From Apodospora peruviana (taxonomy: Eukaryota > Ascomycota > Sordariomycetes > Sordariales > Lasiosphaeriaceae): a stretch of 64,000 nucleotides of DNA. A program made the translations under genes and the position numbers. Positions 9,853 to 22,835 of the stretch are shown here, in pieces; position 1 is the stretch's first letter; each line of letters begins with the position of its first letter. The DNA lies in assembly GCA_033439685.1 (NCBI GenBank), contig JAUEDM010000004.1:3596001-3660000 (forward strand). The letters are read 5' to 3'. The notes beneath the pieces are model-generated. The model saw nothing but the letters and a program-made list of their open reading frames with translations. It searched no databases and was not told where the DNA came from.

Positions 9853-12800
9853 ATGTCTGAGGTACAGTCCAGACCAGCTGCCTCGCGCGGCAGAGGCGCT
9901 GGTCGCGGTGGACGCGGTGGCTACGCAACGCGCGGAGGGGTCCGCGCCGCCAACCGATCCAGCTCGGCCACGAATGGCGACTCCAAGCACGATACAGATT
10001 CAGCTCTTCCATCCCTAGAGGACGAGGGCGAGATCGGTCAACTGAAGAAACAGTACGGAAGCAAGGTCGGCCTTATCAAGGAGATGTTTGCGGACTGGTC
10101 CGATGTCGACATTCTCTTTGCTCTGCGCGAGACAGACGGCGACGAGAACCTCACTGTCACCCGCATTGCCGAGGGTAAGCTGACCGCTGCCCCTTAGCTT
10201 CCAGATCTTCATTTTCGCTATGTTCCTGACTGACTCATTGTTCCCTTCCAGGCACAATCTCACAATGGGGCGAGGTATCCAAGCCCAAGAAGGAGCGCGC
10301 CCGTCCCAAGGCGAAGAACGATACGTTCACTACGACGACTGCTGATTCGGTTCCCGCCGGACACCCGCGGACCGCCCGAGGCGGTCGCACCGGCACAGAG
10401 GGAGGGCGTGGACGTGGCCGGGCCACCGAGCGCGGCGGCCGTGGCGGCGTTCGCGGCAAGCCTGCTCACACCGCAACCAATGGCACTCGAACCAAAGAAA
10501 CCGCACAGCTTTCAGTTCCCACCGAAGAGTCTTCGGTGTGGGACACCCAGAAGTCTGCCGATGAGAAGCCTACTTGGGGCGATGATACTCTTGCACCCGC
10601 CGCTGCCGAGCCCGCTCCCTCCGCCCTTGCTGCCACTTCTACTCCGGTCGCTACTCCTAGCACCCAGAAGACTTGGGCCAGCATGCTCCGAGCGACTGTT
10701 GTGCACAAGCCTGCTCCTAAGCCAAAGGAAGCCCCGACGCCAAAAGCGACCGAACCTGTCATCGAACCCCTCCCCCCTGCCGAACCCGTGCAAGACGAAC
10801 CCGAAGCTGTCGAGAGCGAGGAAGCGACTCCTGAACCCGTGGAGGAGCAACCTTCCCCTCCTCCCGTAGATATACCCGTTGTCGTCCCCGAAATTGCCCT
10901 ACTCCCGTCCAAGGACCAACTCACCGAAGTCAACCTTGAACAAATCCCGAACAGCTCCCATGAAATCGAGACCGAAACTGCTGTTAGCGAAGCGGCTGAT
11001 TCGTGGGATCCGCGCGCCCAGCCAACGAGTGCCAATGCTACGCCCCTATCTGCTTCTCAGCAACAACATCAAGCTGGCCGCACTCCCGTTAGCGGCTTCG
11101 CAACAACCGCGACCAAGGCAACTGATCGTTCGTCGACTCGCACACCCAACTATCCTCGCCGGGTTCTTGACCAGCGTGAGGCTGTTCGCATGCCCGGAAA
11201 CCGTGACCAAGTTGCTAGCACAGCGGTTCAGTTTGGCGCCTTCAGCTTGAACGGCCCAATCGACGACGATATTGATGGCGATCGCGAGGAGCCTGAGACT
11301 CGTCCTCAACCTCCTGAGGACTCCCCGGTTACTCATCCCCGAACTTCTCTCCCCCCGGCCCAACCCGCGCCGATTCCTGAAGCTTTCCCCACGCAAAAGC
11401 CCGCTGCTACCCTTCCCCCAACTGGTCCTGCTGGTATGGCATATCAACCACCCACTGCTCCTCGTTCGCACCTCACTAATTCGTATGCAGCTGCCGTCCC
11501 CCCAACAGCTCCATCTCAACCATCTGTTCCTACTCAGGGTGTGTTCTACCCCCAACTTCCCTCTCGTTTCCCAGATCCACATGGTTCAGAATACTCACAA
11601 AAAACCCCGATCCCAGCAGTTGCGCAACCTTCAGGGCAAAATGCCCAACAGTTTGGCCGTTTCGGTCAGACTGTACCGCAGGAACCTGCCTCTTTCCCCG
11701 GCTCCAAGCCCTTCGACTCTTACGCGCAGCAGCAGCCCAGTGCCTCTGCCACGCAAAACCAGTACGACAGCGGTTTCCAGAGCCAGGTCCCCGCGGCCCA
11801 GCCGCAGACCCAGCAACCCGGTGGCGCTTACACCTCTGCTCCGAGTGATTTCTCGCACTACGCAGCCGATGCACAGAGCCGCCACGCATATAACAGCTAT
11901 TACAACCAAAACTACGCCCAGCAGCAACAGCAGGGCGCACAGGGCCAGCAAGAGGGCTTGCCATCGCAGCCTCAGCGATCCTTCAGCGGATATAATGCGC
12001 CACAACAGACTGATAACCTGAGCCAATATCCTCAAACTGCTGCCCAGCACACGCAGTCCCGCTTCGGTGCTGCATCCGGTGCTGATGCACCGATTGGTGG
12101 TACTCCGACCCCGGCTCAGTCCGCGACCCAGGCCCAAACTGCTCAAACCAGCCATGGACAATCTCATTCGCAGCAGCAGCCTCAGGAATACCCTTACAAC
12201 AACCATCCCTACTTCAACCACCCGTATTACTCTGCCTACATTGGAGGTTACGGAGGAGCTGGATATGGCCAGGGCGGATACGGGGCGCCATATGGCAAGG
12301 GTGGAGCCGGTTACCAACCTAACCAGTACGGCGTCTCGCCCCAAGGTCCCCACGGATACTCTGCACCTGGGGCCGGTTTCGGCCAGTCCGCTCTCCATCG
12401 CGAGTCCAGCGGTGGCATTGGAGAGTATGGCCGCGCGGCATCGGGGCAGTCGGGTCAACAACCAGGCCTCGGCGGAAGCGGATTCGGCGGAATGCACGAT
12501 ACGTTCGGTCGCGGTGCCTCTTCGTATCAGTCGCAGGCTGGACAGTCGTTCAACGCCCCTGGCTCCCAGCCGGGAAGTGTGCCATCCGCAGCTGATGACT
12601 TGAAGCCTTTTGGTGATGCCAAGGCCCCAGCTGGCCCGAGCCCCTCGCTCGGTGTTGCTGGTGCTCGTCCTGGCTCGGCTGCAAACAACGTGCCGTCCCA
12701 GAGCGGCCTACCGCCACCGCAATCCGCGCAGCAGAGCGGCCTGGGCATGGGTGGGTATTCCGGCTACCCTAGCCACTTGCAACAGCAGCAACAAGCTGCG

Positions 12801-12983
12801 CATGGTTTGCACGGTAACCAGTCGGCCGGTGGTGCCGGCGGCTACGGCATGAGCGCTAGCGGCGGCGGTGCCCAGGGAGGCCACCAGAACAGCTATGGAG
12901 GATACGGACAGTTTGGTGGTGGCAGCGGCTACGGCAGCTATGGCTCAAACCCACCCCGCGGCTGGGGTAACAACTATCACTAG
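9853..12983 (+). CDS. DEF1: RNA polymerase II degradation factor Def1
   Basis: Two exons, 9853-10174 and 10252-12983, giving 1017 residues. The N-terminal 35 residues are an Arg/Gly-rich segment. A CUE-type ubiquitin-binding domain follows at about 55-105 (KVGLIKEMFADWSDVDILFALRETDGDENLTVTRIAEG, split by the intron, then TISQWGEV). After a second RGG patch and a SVWDTQKSADEKPTWGDD motif, the rest is disordered: Pro/Ala/Glu-rich, then Gln/Tyr/Gly-rich with repeated QQQ and YGGYG stretches and a C-terminus ending in GWGNNYH. This matches fungal Def1, which in yeast is processed by the proteasome, enters the nucleus and recruits Elongin-Cullin to ubiquitinate stalled RNA polymerase II. The start is supported by the arrangement MSEVQSRPAASRGRGAGRGG, usual for the family. 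Functional transfer from yeast is inference, since only the CUE region is well conserved. Confidence 0.92.
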
Positions 12984-13751
12984 GAGGACGGCAGCGAGGC
13001 CGATAATAGCTCTTGGTAATAAGAAGCGGTTTTGGAGTAAGGGGATGGGCCGCGTTGGTGTCATCCACCGTCATCGTTCGCTGCTACCAGCGTATTAGAC
13101 TGTCTGTGAATGGGAGAATGTCATTCTTCAGACATTTTATGGTTGCACTGTGTTTGTTATTGTTGTTTAAGGGGGGGTTAGTTCTTCGGTCTCTTTTGTT
13201 TTTTTCAGGGTTGAGCGGAATGCCAAAACAAAGAAAAGTTCGGTTGCAACTTTTTTCTTTTATTATTACTGGTAATCCAGTAGTCTAGGCAGGTTGAACG
13301 TGAGAAAATCATTCTCGATTTGAGCTGGGGGAGGCGGTTCCCCTCTGGTCACCCACAAATAGTTACCTAACTACTCAACTAAACGATCGCCATGAGCTCT
13401 TCTTTTGTTTGTGCGTCTCTGATACTCTCCGGGAAACTCCCCTGTCTATGGGGATATCCTGCCGTTGCACGATGAGATAAGCTTTGGCGTGATAGCGCGA
13501 TTTATACCTACCATGTACGTGATGACAGTTGAATGAGAGGATGTCGAACTTGAAGAGTTCAAACTTCTGACCTGTGTATGGCGCCGTATTTACAAGTTGT
13601 GACCATTACGTAAGGGAGGCATCTAATCAATGATTATATTTATAAATGGAATTATGGCATGTCATTTTTCATCATACGGGCAGAAAACACTGCCATTTGC
13701 AAAGAGAGCCTTCTAGGGGTTGTCAACACCATGCAACCTAAGATGTACATT
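12984..13751. other. Convergent 3' intergenic region
   Basis: About 770 bp between DEF1 and the converging ubiquitin-like-domain gene. T-rich tracts follow the DEF1 stop. No supported gene is seen. Confidence 0.55.
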
Positions 13752-16345
13752 TCAGTACACCGACGACTCGGTCGAAAAGCTACTATCAGAGTCGGAATCA
13801 TAGCCATTCTCGGGGGACATATTCGATCCCCCAAAGTGGCGCGCAAGCATCTCGCTGTCTACGTCCGTCATGTAAGTGCAGCGACGGAGCAGGTGCGCAA
13901 GTCCCGATTTGCTCTCGTCGTCCTCCTCATTCTGCTCCTGAATGCGGCGGAAGGGTTCCAAAAAGTCCTTTTCAAAGTCCACCACGCAGAGGAACTCGCC
14001 TTCTTCCTGTTCATCGATTTCATTCTCTTCGTCGTCCGAGTTGTTGTACCGGGGCCGGTACTTGTCGCCGGGGTACTCGGTATACCGGGCGAAATCGCGG
14101 CGGTTCACGCGGTTGCGACTTTTACGTCGCTTCCCCCCTGACATCCATCCTAGTGGTGGCGGTGGTGGTACTGGCATCCGTCCTGGTGGTGGCGGTGGCG
14201 GTGCTGGCATCCATCTTGGTGGCGACGGTGATGGTACCGGAAATCCGGAGGGCGTCTGAGGAGGAGGAATGCACGCAGCTGGTGGTCTCGCCATACCGCC
14301 GACAACTGGCATGAATCCGGGAGGCTGACGTCCTCGCAAAGCGGGATGCGACTCCGTTGGCGGCCACATCCTCATGATGATCTCATCGCCTGGACGGACG
14401 GTGCTCGCCCAGAGCGATGGCAGTATGTGGATCTCGTCGCCGACGGCCTTGCAGAGATCATATTGCCCTTCTCGGACGGGCAGGGCGAGGCCATCGATAT
14501 GGGCGAAGCAATCTGTGAGAAGAGATTTAATGCCCTAGATATTAAAGAGTGATGTTAGTCAAACATCTAGGTAAGGAACCAGGGAGTAAAAGTTGTGTGT
14601 TTGAATCATACCTCTCGCGTTTTACACGCCTCATACGGCAACCTAAACTTGCGGCCCATGCAATCCAGCAGCAGGATCGGGAGTGGCGGTTCCTCGAGCG
14701 CGAAGAACACAAGATAATACGCCTGCTGGCCGTCCTTTTTGAATTCTTGGACGGCAATGCAGGTGCAGACGCGATGGGTCTGCGCGCTGGCAAACCTGAC
14801 CGCGGCGTCGACGACACCGCGCTGGACGCTGCTCATGGCAAGGTACCCGGACCAGGAACCGCCCTTCTTGAGCACATTCTTGAGGCCGTACTTGAGACGC
14901 TGGTGGCCAAAAGGGACCTTGATGGGGGTTCCGATATCGCCGGCGCCCGCCTCGACGACGTAAGCTGCTAGGTCAGAGCTGGGCGTGTCGGAGAGGAACT
15001 TGTCCGCGTTGGAGGGGCCGAAGATATCGGTGCGCCGCCTGGCCCAGCTCGGGAGGAGTCTGGAGAAGAATGACGAGCGTTCGACCAAAGAGATGTGGGC
15101 GAGTGTTTCGGCAGTTAGGACTCTTTCATTGGTGAGATTATCCTTAGCTGGCTGGCCCGGGGTGCCAGTGACCTCTGGTGCCGGGTTATCGATGTCGTCG
15201 CCGCTATTTCGGTCCTGCTTCGACTTTCCGGTTACCGGGCACACGAGGAAATCGTCCACCTTCCAGGATGTCTGCTGTTGCTGCGGAACCATGCAGTCGG
15301 CGCCATTTTTCCGAGGGTCCGAAGAGTTGTTCTTCACCGGGGTGATGGTATCAATAGCAGCAGCAGCTTCTGTCTCAGCTGGTACTGCCAGCTGAAGAGG
15401 CCCAGAGCCTTGGATGGTAGGTTCCGGGCTCTGCGCCTCATCGTTCTCAACTGCTGTGGAGACAGAAGAGACCGTTGCTGCCAGAGAGACCGCTTTGGGC
15501 TGATCAGGTATCGGCATCGACGGATTGTCAGAGGAAGACTCAGCGTCTAAGGATTGTGTGGGCGCAGCAAATTCTATGGCTGAACATGAAGCTGATGATG
15601 CCGGCGATTCTGGCTTGTTAGCAGCGACCACTCTCGCCTGCTCCTTGGCGATTTTTCTTGCCAAGTAGAGCTGACGATTTCGAAGTTTCCTGGCCGTGGC
15701 CATCAAGCCGAGCTCTTTGTCGAAGGTGCCAGGCGGTCTAGGGGTTGTGCCGCTGTGATTGCATGTCAGAGAATCGAACAATGAAGTAGACATGCGGCTA
15801 TGTACTTACTTGAGCTGGAGCTGCGCCAAGTTCGCCATCTGTAGGTTCAGCAGCAGGCTGATCTTGAGCCATCGCAGCTGCTCCTGGCAGCGATTGATCC
15901 GCGGCGCGAGCCAGTCCCAGTTCAAGCCGTGCAGGATGTCGACTGCCGTCAACTTCTTGAAACCGGAGGAGGCCATATCGGATCGTTTCAGCTTTAGCTT
16001 CCCAGGCTTGGGCTTGACCGATTTCTGGACGAGGACGACGATAATCTGATAGAGTATCTCGCACTTGAGCGCAAGGGTCTGGATTTCATTCAGACCGTCG
16101 TCCCTGAAGAGAAGACTTGTTCGCCCTGTGTCCCCGGCGGCGATCCTGTCGTTGTTGACGATGTCGTGGAGCTCACTCAGAATCGACGAGGTAGCGCTGA
16201 TATCGAAGACCACATCGAGCAGGTATTGATCTTCGGCGTCGTCCCAGCACTCGATCTGGGCTTGCAATGCTATCGACAACTGCCGACCCAATTCAACGGT
16301 GCCGGCCATGGAGCTGGCGAGGCCTGCAAAGTCGGCCATCGTCAA
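13752..16345 (-). CDS. HeLo/STAND-type N-terminus plus ubiquitin-like domain protein
   Basis: Three exons on the minus strand, 16345-15810, 15752-14612 and 14534-13752, with matching phases and good GTAAGT/GTATGA donors, giving 819 residues. The N-terminus (MADFAGLASSMAGTVELGRQLSIALQ from Met3) is helical and resembles the fungal N-terminal domain that precedes NACHT or effector modules in STAND proteins. A Ser/Glu-rich linker follows. A ubiquitin-like fold of the fungal ULD type occupies about 465-610 (SGYLAMSSVQRGVVDAAVRF..., LPILLLDCMGRKFRLPYEACKT, GDEIHILPSLWASTVRPGDEIIMRMWP). The tail has tandem Pro runs interspersed with RMPVPPP-like units, a basic KRRKSRNR patch and an acidic region ending in a Ser/Asp-rich stretch. 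No nucleotide-binding motif is present, so it is not an NLR itself. It could be a signalling adaptor, which is inference. Confidence 0.82.
14155..14240. repeat. Coding minisatellite encoding Pro-rich repeats
   Basis: Imperfect tandem units of about 36-39 bp, made of GGTGGTGGCGGT-like runs followed by ACTGGCATCCGT. They encode PPPPPGRMP-type repeats on the minus strand in the last exon of the ubiquitin-like-domain protein. Length variation between strains would be expected. Confidence 0.7.
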
Positions 16346-18744
16346 TGCTTTGAGCTGTCTTTACCTGTAAAGATTTCGGCGTGATGAACAGATTAAAAAA
16401 AGAGAGAAAGTAAAGACACAAGCGGGGAAACTGATACTGGCGGTTGGGGAAGACACGAAATCCGGAGGCGTGTGTAACGTGAAGCAGGAATACCCAATGG
16501 CATGTTGCTGCGCAATAAACTTGGCCTAGGCATGCAAGGCAGCAGTATGGCCAGGAAACACATAGGGCTTGTTGTATGTACTGTCTGCCCGGTGCTTGCA
16601 GGTTCGACCAACCAGGTCAGGCAAGTTCATGTCTGTGTTGCGGCCGCAAAACACCAACGACAGGAGCAAGTCGTGGTTGATTGGGTGCATATAAATGCAT
16701 CGTGTGGCCAAAGGCGAGCTCCATATTCAAAGACCCGAGATCGTCTAGATTTTGTGTAAATGGACTGCAGTTAACCGGGTCATGGTTGAATTGAGAAGGC
16801 GGTCTAATACCCCGTGGTTGTTAACCTGATAGGGCAGAGTAATACAAACCTTGACCCCTGAGGTTTCCTTTGATTCTTGACCATACGCGAACCCATAACA
16901 ACAGACGGAAAATCCGGTAGCGTTGAAATTTGCCATCTCCTGCATCTGAACTCTAGATAGTCGTGAGCCACGGGGATATTCCAGTTGATGGTCCTCTTCA
17001 TCCCGTACCTAGGTAGGTGATCATGCAGTCATCGGGGTTTGCGTGCTTGTTGTTTGCTTCACCATGTCATCTCCTAAATCCCCCCGACAAGAACAGGCGC
17101 TCTTCACCCCCTGTTGTGGATAGCCGGGAAAAGGGGGCAAATGTGGATTGGAGATCGGGGATAGATAACCGGGTAACCAGGTCCATGGATCCTGTCTACC
17201 ACGTGATGAAGCAGCCAGTATCCGAAACCTCCCCCATATTTCACACACCCTACCGCGTACCCCTCCTTATTTCGCCCTCTCCACGCGGCGCTTGAGGCTG
17301 ATGAAAGGAGCATACGGATTCGGATTCGCCATCGTTGAGGCTGTGCCTGTCCTAACCCAATGGGCTGCGCGCGGGTAAAATGTCGTTAAATGTTTCCGAG
17401 GGTAAGGTAACCCGTTCGTCTGCGAGGAGAAAGGGGGACGTGATGGGCCGCATTGGTAAATGTTCCGAGGGGTCAGCTCTCCTCAGCCCCAAGAAGAGCT
17501 CAGCTTCTATGTCGGTATCTCGTGTCCGGGTCGTTGGGCCGTGTCGACAAATATTTTGGTATCATATCTAATCATAAACGCTGAAGGGTGAGATTTTGTT
17601 TGTGTATCAATAGACAAGATGTATGAAACAGCTAGATGGAGTTCGTTGTGAAGATCGATTCAGTCAACACCAGAACGACACCTTTTTTTCTGCTCATACT
17701 GTCTGTACCGCATGAAACCCAAGAGAGGAAAAACAAGGGTAAAAACAAGACCTGAAAGCAGAGGCTGCGTCAGTGGTTCATTCAAGACTTTCAGTCATTA
17801 ATCGGCCACATTCAAGTGTCTCTTGTCGTCGTGCCGTGATACCTTTCTCGCTCATCTCGTCAACCATCACTCACTCTGGGCTCTGTGTCGTTCAGAGGTC
17901 ACCCCTGTATCGCCCATGTTGATCTCCAAGCCCCTGTGGCAAGTTGCAACTCAGCCTGTCCCTGCTCCATTTCGCACATCACAAAGCGGGATTGGGGTTA
18001 TCCAGCCCAAGTATTTGCTGGTACCCTATAAGTTCCATAGAAGCTTGCACTTTGGTCGGACTTTATACTTCCAGGTTTGCGGGGTATTCTTCTGTATCCC
18101 GTAGACAGATGGTTTTGGTTTGCGCCGTGGTTGAAGTGACGGAAGACGGGAGCCTGTGCCAAAGTTACATGGAGACGGCAAACCTAGCCCCTGGCGCTAC
18201 CTGGTCCGGGCACTCATGGTCTCTAGCGTAGGGGAGGAGGGGGGAAACTGGCTGCACGCGAATCTGGCTGCACGCGAATCAGCTTGCGGTGGAGGCTTGT
18301 CTTGGTTTCCCACCCTTTGCCCGCACAGCACCCATAACAGACTCCACATTCAGCAGCCCAGCACCCAGCGCTCAGCACCCTCCTCATCCTCCCTCCCGCA
18401 CCCACGGCGCCATTGCCGCACTCAGTCCGACTATTACCAACAAAACAACAAACTCTGGGAAGTCAAAGGTGAAGGACCGAGAAAGCCAAGGCAGGACCAA
18501 CTTCTCGCCGAACGATTACCCGTCTCCCTCATCCACCCCAAACGAGCATCGACATTACCAATAGCCGATCATTATTCGCCTCCATTAACCAACCTAGATA
18601 GAACCTCGACTCGATCCGTCTCCTAGAAACCTACCGCTCTTCTCAGTCTCCTCGCCATCTCCGCCGCCCGACCTTCCTTCCCTTGGCGACGTTTAGTCTT
18701 TTGGCCTCCCCAATCCCACCTTCTCGTCAATAAGTACCGCCAAA
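16346..18744. other. Long divergent promoter region upstream of SCH9
   Basis: About 2.4 kb without a gene I can support. Open frames of 60-90 codons overlap on both strands and have no domains. The last 400 bp before the SCH9 start are strongly C- and T-rich (CCTCCCTCCC, CTCCTCGCC), consistent with a long pyrimidine-rich 5' leader that is typical of highly expressed or regulated fungal genes. Confidence 0.5.
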
Positions 18745-20888
18745 ATGTCGTGGAAGCTGACCAAAAGCACGTTCACCCCCCTCCCACCGCACCTGCTGTT
18801 GTCGATATTTACGGATAATACTAACAATACTTGGCTGTCTAGAATTGAAGGAGACCCATCTGGGACCCCTCACCAGCACATTCTCCCGTACCCCCTCATC
18901 CTCCACCCTCGCCGAGAAAGAGGACAAGAGCCAAGCGAGCATCTCGGGAACGGCGACCCCGACCAACGAGAACACCATCGGTATGCACTCGCGTCGCGCA
19001 GATACACATGAGCAATGCACCTAGGTTTGTTGACGAGACTGACAGAGTTGTCTTTAGCTGCCTCAGAAGCCCTCACACAGGCACCTGTCGTCAAGGCACC
19101 CAAACCCGGTATCCTCGTCGTTACACTCCACGAAGGGACAGGCTTCTCTCTCCCCGAACAGTACCGAAACTCCTTCAGCTCGGCTCACCCTGGCAACTCT
19201 CTCTCGACGGGTAATGCCCTCAGCAGTGTTGCCGGCTCTGTCCGGCCGGGCTCGTCCTCGAGACCGGGGAACTTTATGAGCGGCACCCGACCACAGACTT
19301 CAGGTGGTTTTAACGGAATCCCCACGAACCACGGTCGGATTTCAACAAAGTACATGCCGTATGCGCTACTCGATTTTGACAAAGTTCAGGTCTTTGTCAA
19401 CTCGGTCGAAGGCAACCCCGAGAACCCCCTGTGGGCGGGCTCAAACACACAATATAAATTCGACGTATCACGAGTGACGGAACTCGCAGTCCACCTTTAT
19501 ATCCGAAACCCCAATGCCACCCCGGGTTCCGGTCGAAGCCAAGACATATTCCTCGGCGTCGTACGGATCAACCCCCGTTTTGAGGAGAGACAGAAGTACG
19601 TCGAAGATCCCAAGGCAAGCAAGAAGGACAAGGAGAAGGCCGCCGCTGAGTTTGCCAGCCGCGAGCGTGCGCTCGGACAGAGCGGAGTCGAGTGGGTGGA
19701 CGTTCAGTATGGCACGGGCAAGCTCAAGATCGGAGTCGAGTACGTCGAGAACAGGGCGGGTAAGCTAAAGATTGAGGACTTTGAGCTGCTCAAGGTCGTC
19801 GGCAAGGGTAGCTTCGGCAAGGTTATGCAGGTGCGGAAGAAGGACACGATGCGGATCTACGCGCTCAAGACGATCCGAAAGGCACATATTATCTCGAGGT
19901 CCGAAGTCGCACACACGCTAGCGGAACGGTCCGTCCTCGCACAGATCAACAATCCCTTCATCGTCCCGCTCAAGTTCACCTTCCAGAGCCCAGAGAAGCT
20001 GTACTTCGTCTTGGCCTTCGTCAACGGCGGCGAGCTGTTCCACCACCTGCAAAAGACGCAGCGGTTCGACGTGAACCGCAGTCGGTTCTATACGGCGGAG
20101 CTGCTCTGCGCGCTCGAGTGCCTGCACGGTTTCAACGTCATCTATCGCGACCTCAAGCCCGAGAATATTCTCCTCGATTACCAAGGCCACATCGCCCTTT
20201 GCGATTTCGGTCTCTGCAAGCTCGACATGAAGGACGAGGACCGCACAAACACGTTCTGCGGAACGCCCGAGTACCTGGCGCCCGAGCTCCTGATGGGCAA
20301 CGGCTACAACAAGACGGTCGACTGGTGGACGCTGGGAGTGTTGCTGTACGAGATGTTGACCGGTCTGCCGCCCTTCTACGACGAGAACACGAACGAGATG
20401 TACCGCAAGATCCTGAGCGAGCCGTTGCACTTCCCTGGCCCCGAGATTGTGCCACCGGCAGCTAAGGACCTGCTGACCAAGCTGTTGAACCGCGACCCCC
20501 AGCAGCGGTTGGGCGCGAACGGATCGGCCGAGATCAAAGCGCACCCCTTCTTCCACGCAATCGACTGGCGAAAGCTATTGCAACGCAAATATGAGCCCGC
20601 GTTCAAGCCGAATGTGGTACGTATCACCAACACCAAGTTCTCATTTGACTCGCACAGTCTTAACTGACAATTCCATTACAGGTCGACGCGTTGGACACCG
20701 CCAATTTTGATCCAGAGTTCACGTCGGAGCTGCCACAGGATTCCTACGTCGAAGGACCGGTGCTCTCACAAACGATGCAAAACCAGTTTACGGGCTTCAG
20801 TTATAACCGTCCCATCGCCGGACTTGACGATGCTGGTGGAAGTGTTAAGGACCCGTCGTTTGTTGGGAGCATCCAAGACAGGAGATAG
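18745..20888 (+). CDS. SCH9: AGC serine/threonine protein kinase Sch9
   Basis: Four exons: 18745-18766, 18843-18980, 19058-20616 and 20682-20888, giving 641 residues. Exon 1 encodes MSWKLTK and needs a GC donor (GCACGT) to reach the KLKETHLGPLTSTF reading frame. An ACTAAC branch point lies 13 bp before the acceptor. A C2-like domain spans about 70-245 (PGILVVTLHEGTGFSLP, LDFDKVQVFVNSVEGNPENPLW, DVSRVTELAVHLYIRN). The kinase domain spans about 292-550: VGKGSFGKVMQV Gly-loop, YALKTIRK catalytic Lys, YRDLKPENILL, CDFGLCK, and activation loop TFCGTPEYLAPE with the phosphorylatable Thr. The AGC tail follows, with hydrophobic motif FTGFSY. Sch9 is the fungal S6K/Akt-like target of TORC1 that controls growth, ribosome biogenesis and stress response. 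The kinase identity is certain, and only the exon 1 junction is inferred. Confidence 0.93.
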
Positions 20889-22835
20889 ATGATACATGAC
20901 GTCACGGTCTACCGATACTTGAACGGTATTAGGAATGGCGGCGAGGAACCGCACAGCACATGCAGCATATGTACGAGTACAAATGAACAAAAACTAACGT
21001 ACGATTCCTGTTTTACTTCTACAGGATAGGGGTACCGGGGTTAGCGTGCGAGAAGAGGAGAGAGACAGGGGCTGTGGGATGGGTTGACGGGTTGATGGAT
21101 GCAGGGGGAACGGCTGGGCAAGAGAACGGTTCCAGGCAAGCAAGGGCTGGAAATCCGAGGATTGGGACTGGGGCAAGCCAAGCCAGCCAGTCAGCCGCGG
21201 AGCGAGCAAGCAAGCAACAATGTCCAGATGGGTGGGCATGGGGATTGAAGCCTGGCCTGGCCTGGATTCGATCTTTTGCAATCATTGGTCCTTTTCTATT
21301 TTCTTATTTTTGCTTCTTTTTTCATCATTCTTATTGTCTATCGTCCTTGGACTTGTTTACTTTGTTTTTGGCTTTGGTCTTGAGCAAAATGGGGCGAGGA
21401 TGGATGGATGGAAGAAGAGATGGATCATGGATTGTGACGGAGATGGGTAATGGTGGGACAGCCTTCCTTAAGGTACCTATCTATTCCGTAGTCTCGTCTA
21501 GACTCTTCTTCCTTTCAGATAACATCATGGGACTTGGACTTGACTTTACAGGCCGGTGACTGAAGTTGGTATTTGTAAATATTGTCCCTTTTCGTGTTTG
21601 TGCTGATGATGTAGACCAGGTGTTGGTCTACCCAATCCCTTGGCATCTACATCTCTTGGCTTCTCATGGGCTCTGTGATCAAGTTCGACTTGTTTTACTA
21701 AAAACTAACCAGGTGACTGACTACCTGAAAGAATTGTCAGGAGGAACTCGCTCTTTCTTTCACGGAATGCGAGTTGCATGAGCGATTTGCGTCAGTACTT
21801 CGGATCTCCGGGTATGCACCACAGTCACATATCCATTGATACCCAGGCTATCTATCTAATGGATAGAGCTCTTTATTGTCCATGGTATTTATGCATGTTA
21901 TGTTTATTTTTCGCTGACAGATTATGTAGAACCAGGTCCCTTACTCAGCGCTTGGCTGCTTAGACATAGTGGGTGGATGAATGCGGTGGTTGATGGCGGG
22001 GTGGGGGATGAGTTGAATGGAAGAAAGACGATGACGATGGAGGGGCAGCTTCCCCTTCAATGTGGGGCCGGGTTCGCCAGCAGTAGGCCAGCAGTGGCGC
22101 GGCTTGATCTTTTGCGATTCCCGATGTCGAGGATCAACTGATGGTGACGGAGCTTCTGATTGATCGTCTTTATTTCCGCCCCGTCTGCTCAGTAACATCC
22201 GAGTTCGACATGTGCAAAAATTGTAGAAGGACCACGAGGCTTACACAGACAGCCCAGGGTTCGACTCCTTGATATATTGTCGGCAAGGGGCCCATCGGTT
22301 CAGGTTCCCAGAGCGAAATACAGCAACATGCACTGCAACAACGGCGAAAACAAATAAAATATCGTCTTCAGGTATGTTCTTTTTCTTTTCCAAGGAGAAC
22401 AGAAACTTGAAACAACCCGAGTCCGGCTGTGCCGTAACAAAGTCCAGCGGATCCCATTACCTATTTACCCCCAAGAAAGTCCAGGACCACCCCTCCACGG
22501 TGCGGGGGATGGTGCCCTGCTTCTGCCCAGCTCTCTTATCACCCCACTTCTTCTTTCCACTCGATATCAGGAACGGGACGAACTGGAACTCCTCAACAGC
22601 TTCAACCCTGCAGCAGCCTAACCCGTCCTGACCTTTGACCTCTCTTCCTCTACTCTTTAGCCTTTTGACAAGCCTAACAGGCAATTCATCAGCAACTTTA
22701 TATTCAGCGTATTCTACAGCACCTTAAGCAGTGGTAGTAGCTGTATCCTCAGTTTCCTTCCTCCTCCGACGATAACGAAACAACAAACACCACATTTCCT
22801 CCTCCTGATATATACATAATCGAAAGCACGAAACA
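20889..22835. other. Intergenic region between SCH9 and PGI
   Basis: About 1.95 kb that holds the SCH9 3' region and the glucose-6-phosphate isomerase promoter. The final 100 bp are C/T- then A-rich (TTCCTCCTCCTGATATATACATAATCG), a typical leader, with a good start context ACAATGGC. No supported gene is visible in the rest. Confidence 0.5.

Noticed and set aside
11046..12497. 288-codon minus-strand frame within DEF1
   Set aside because: A mirror of the low-complexity Gln/Pro/Ala-coding strand, without a domain. The DEF1 frame is clear.
18771..18842. GT donor at 18771 as the first SCH9 intron boundary
   Set aside because: It gives the wrong phase for the conserved LKETHLG sequence. Only the GC donor at 18767 keeps the frame.
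19918..20556. 212-codon antisense frame opposite the SCH9 kinase domain
   Set aside because: An antisense shadow of a strongly codon-biased gene. The kinase frame is certain.
22236..22290. Second tRNA-like T-arm and B-box (GGTTCGACTCC) upstream of PGI
   Set aside because: The T-stem pairs well, but no matching acceptor or anticodon stem can be found upstream, and no T-run follows. It is probably chance.
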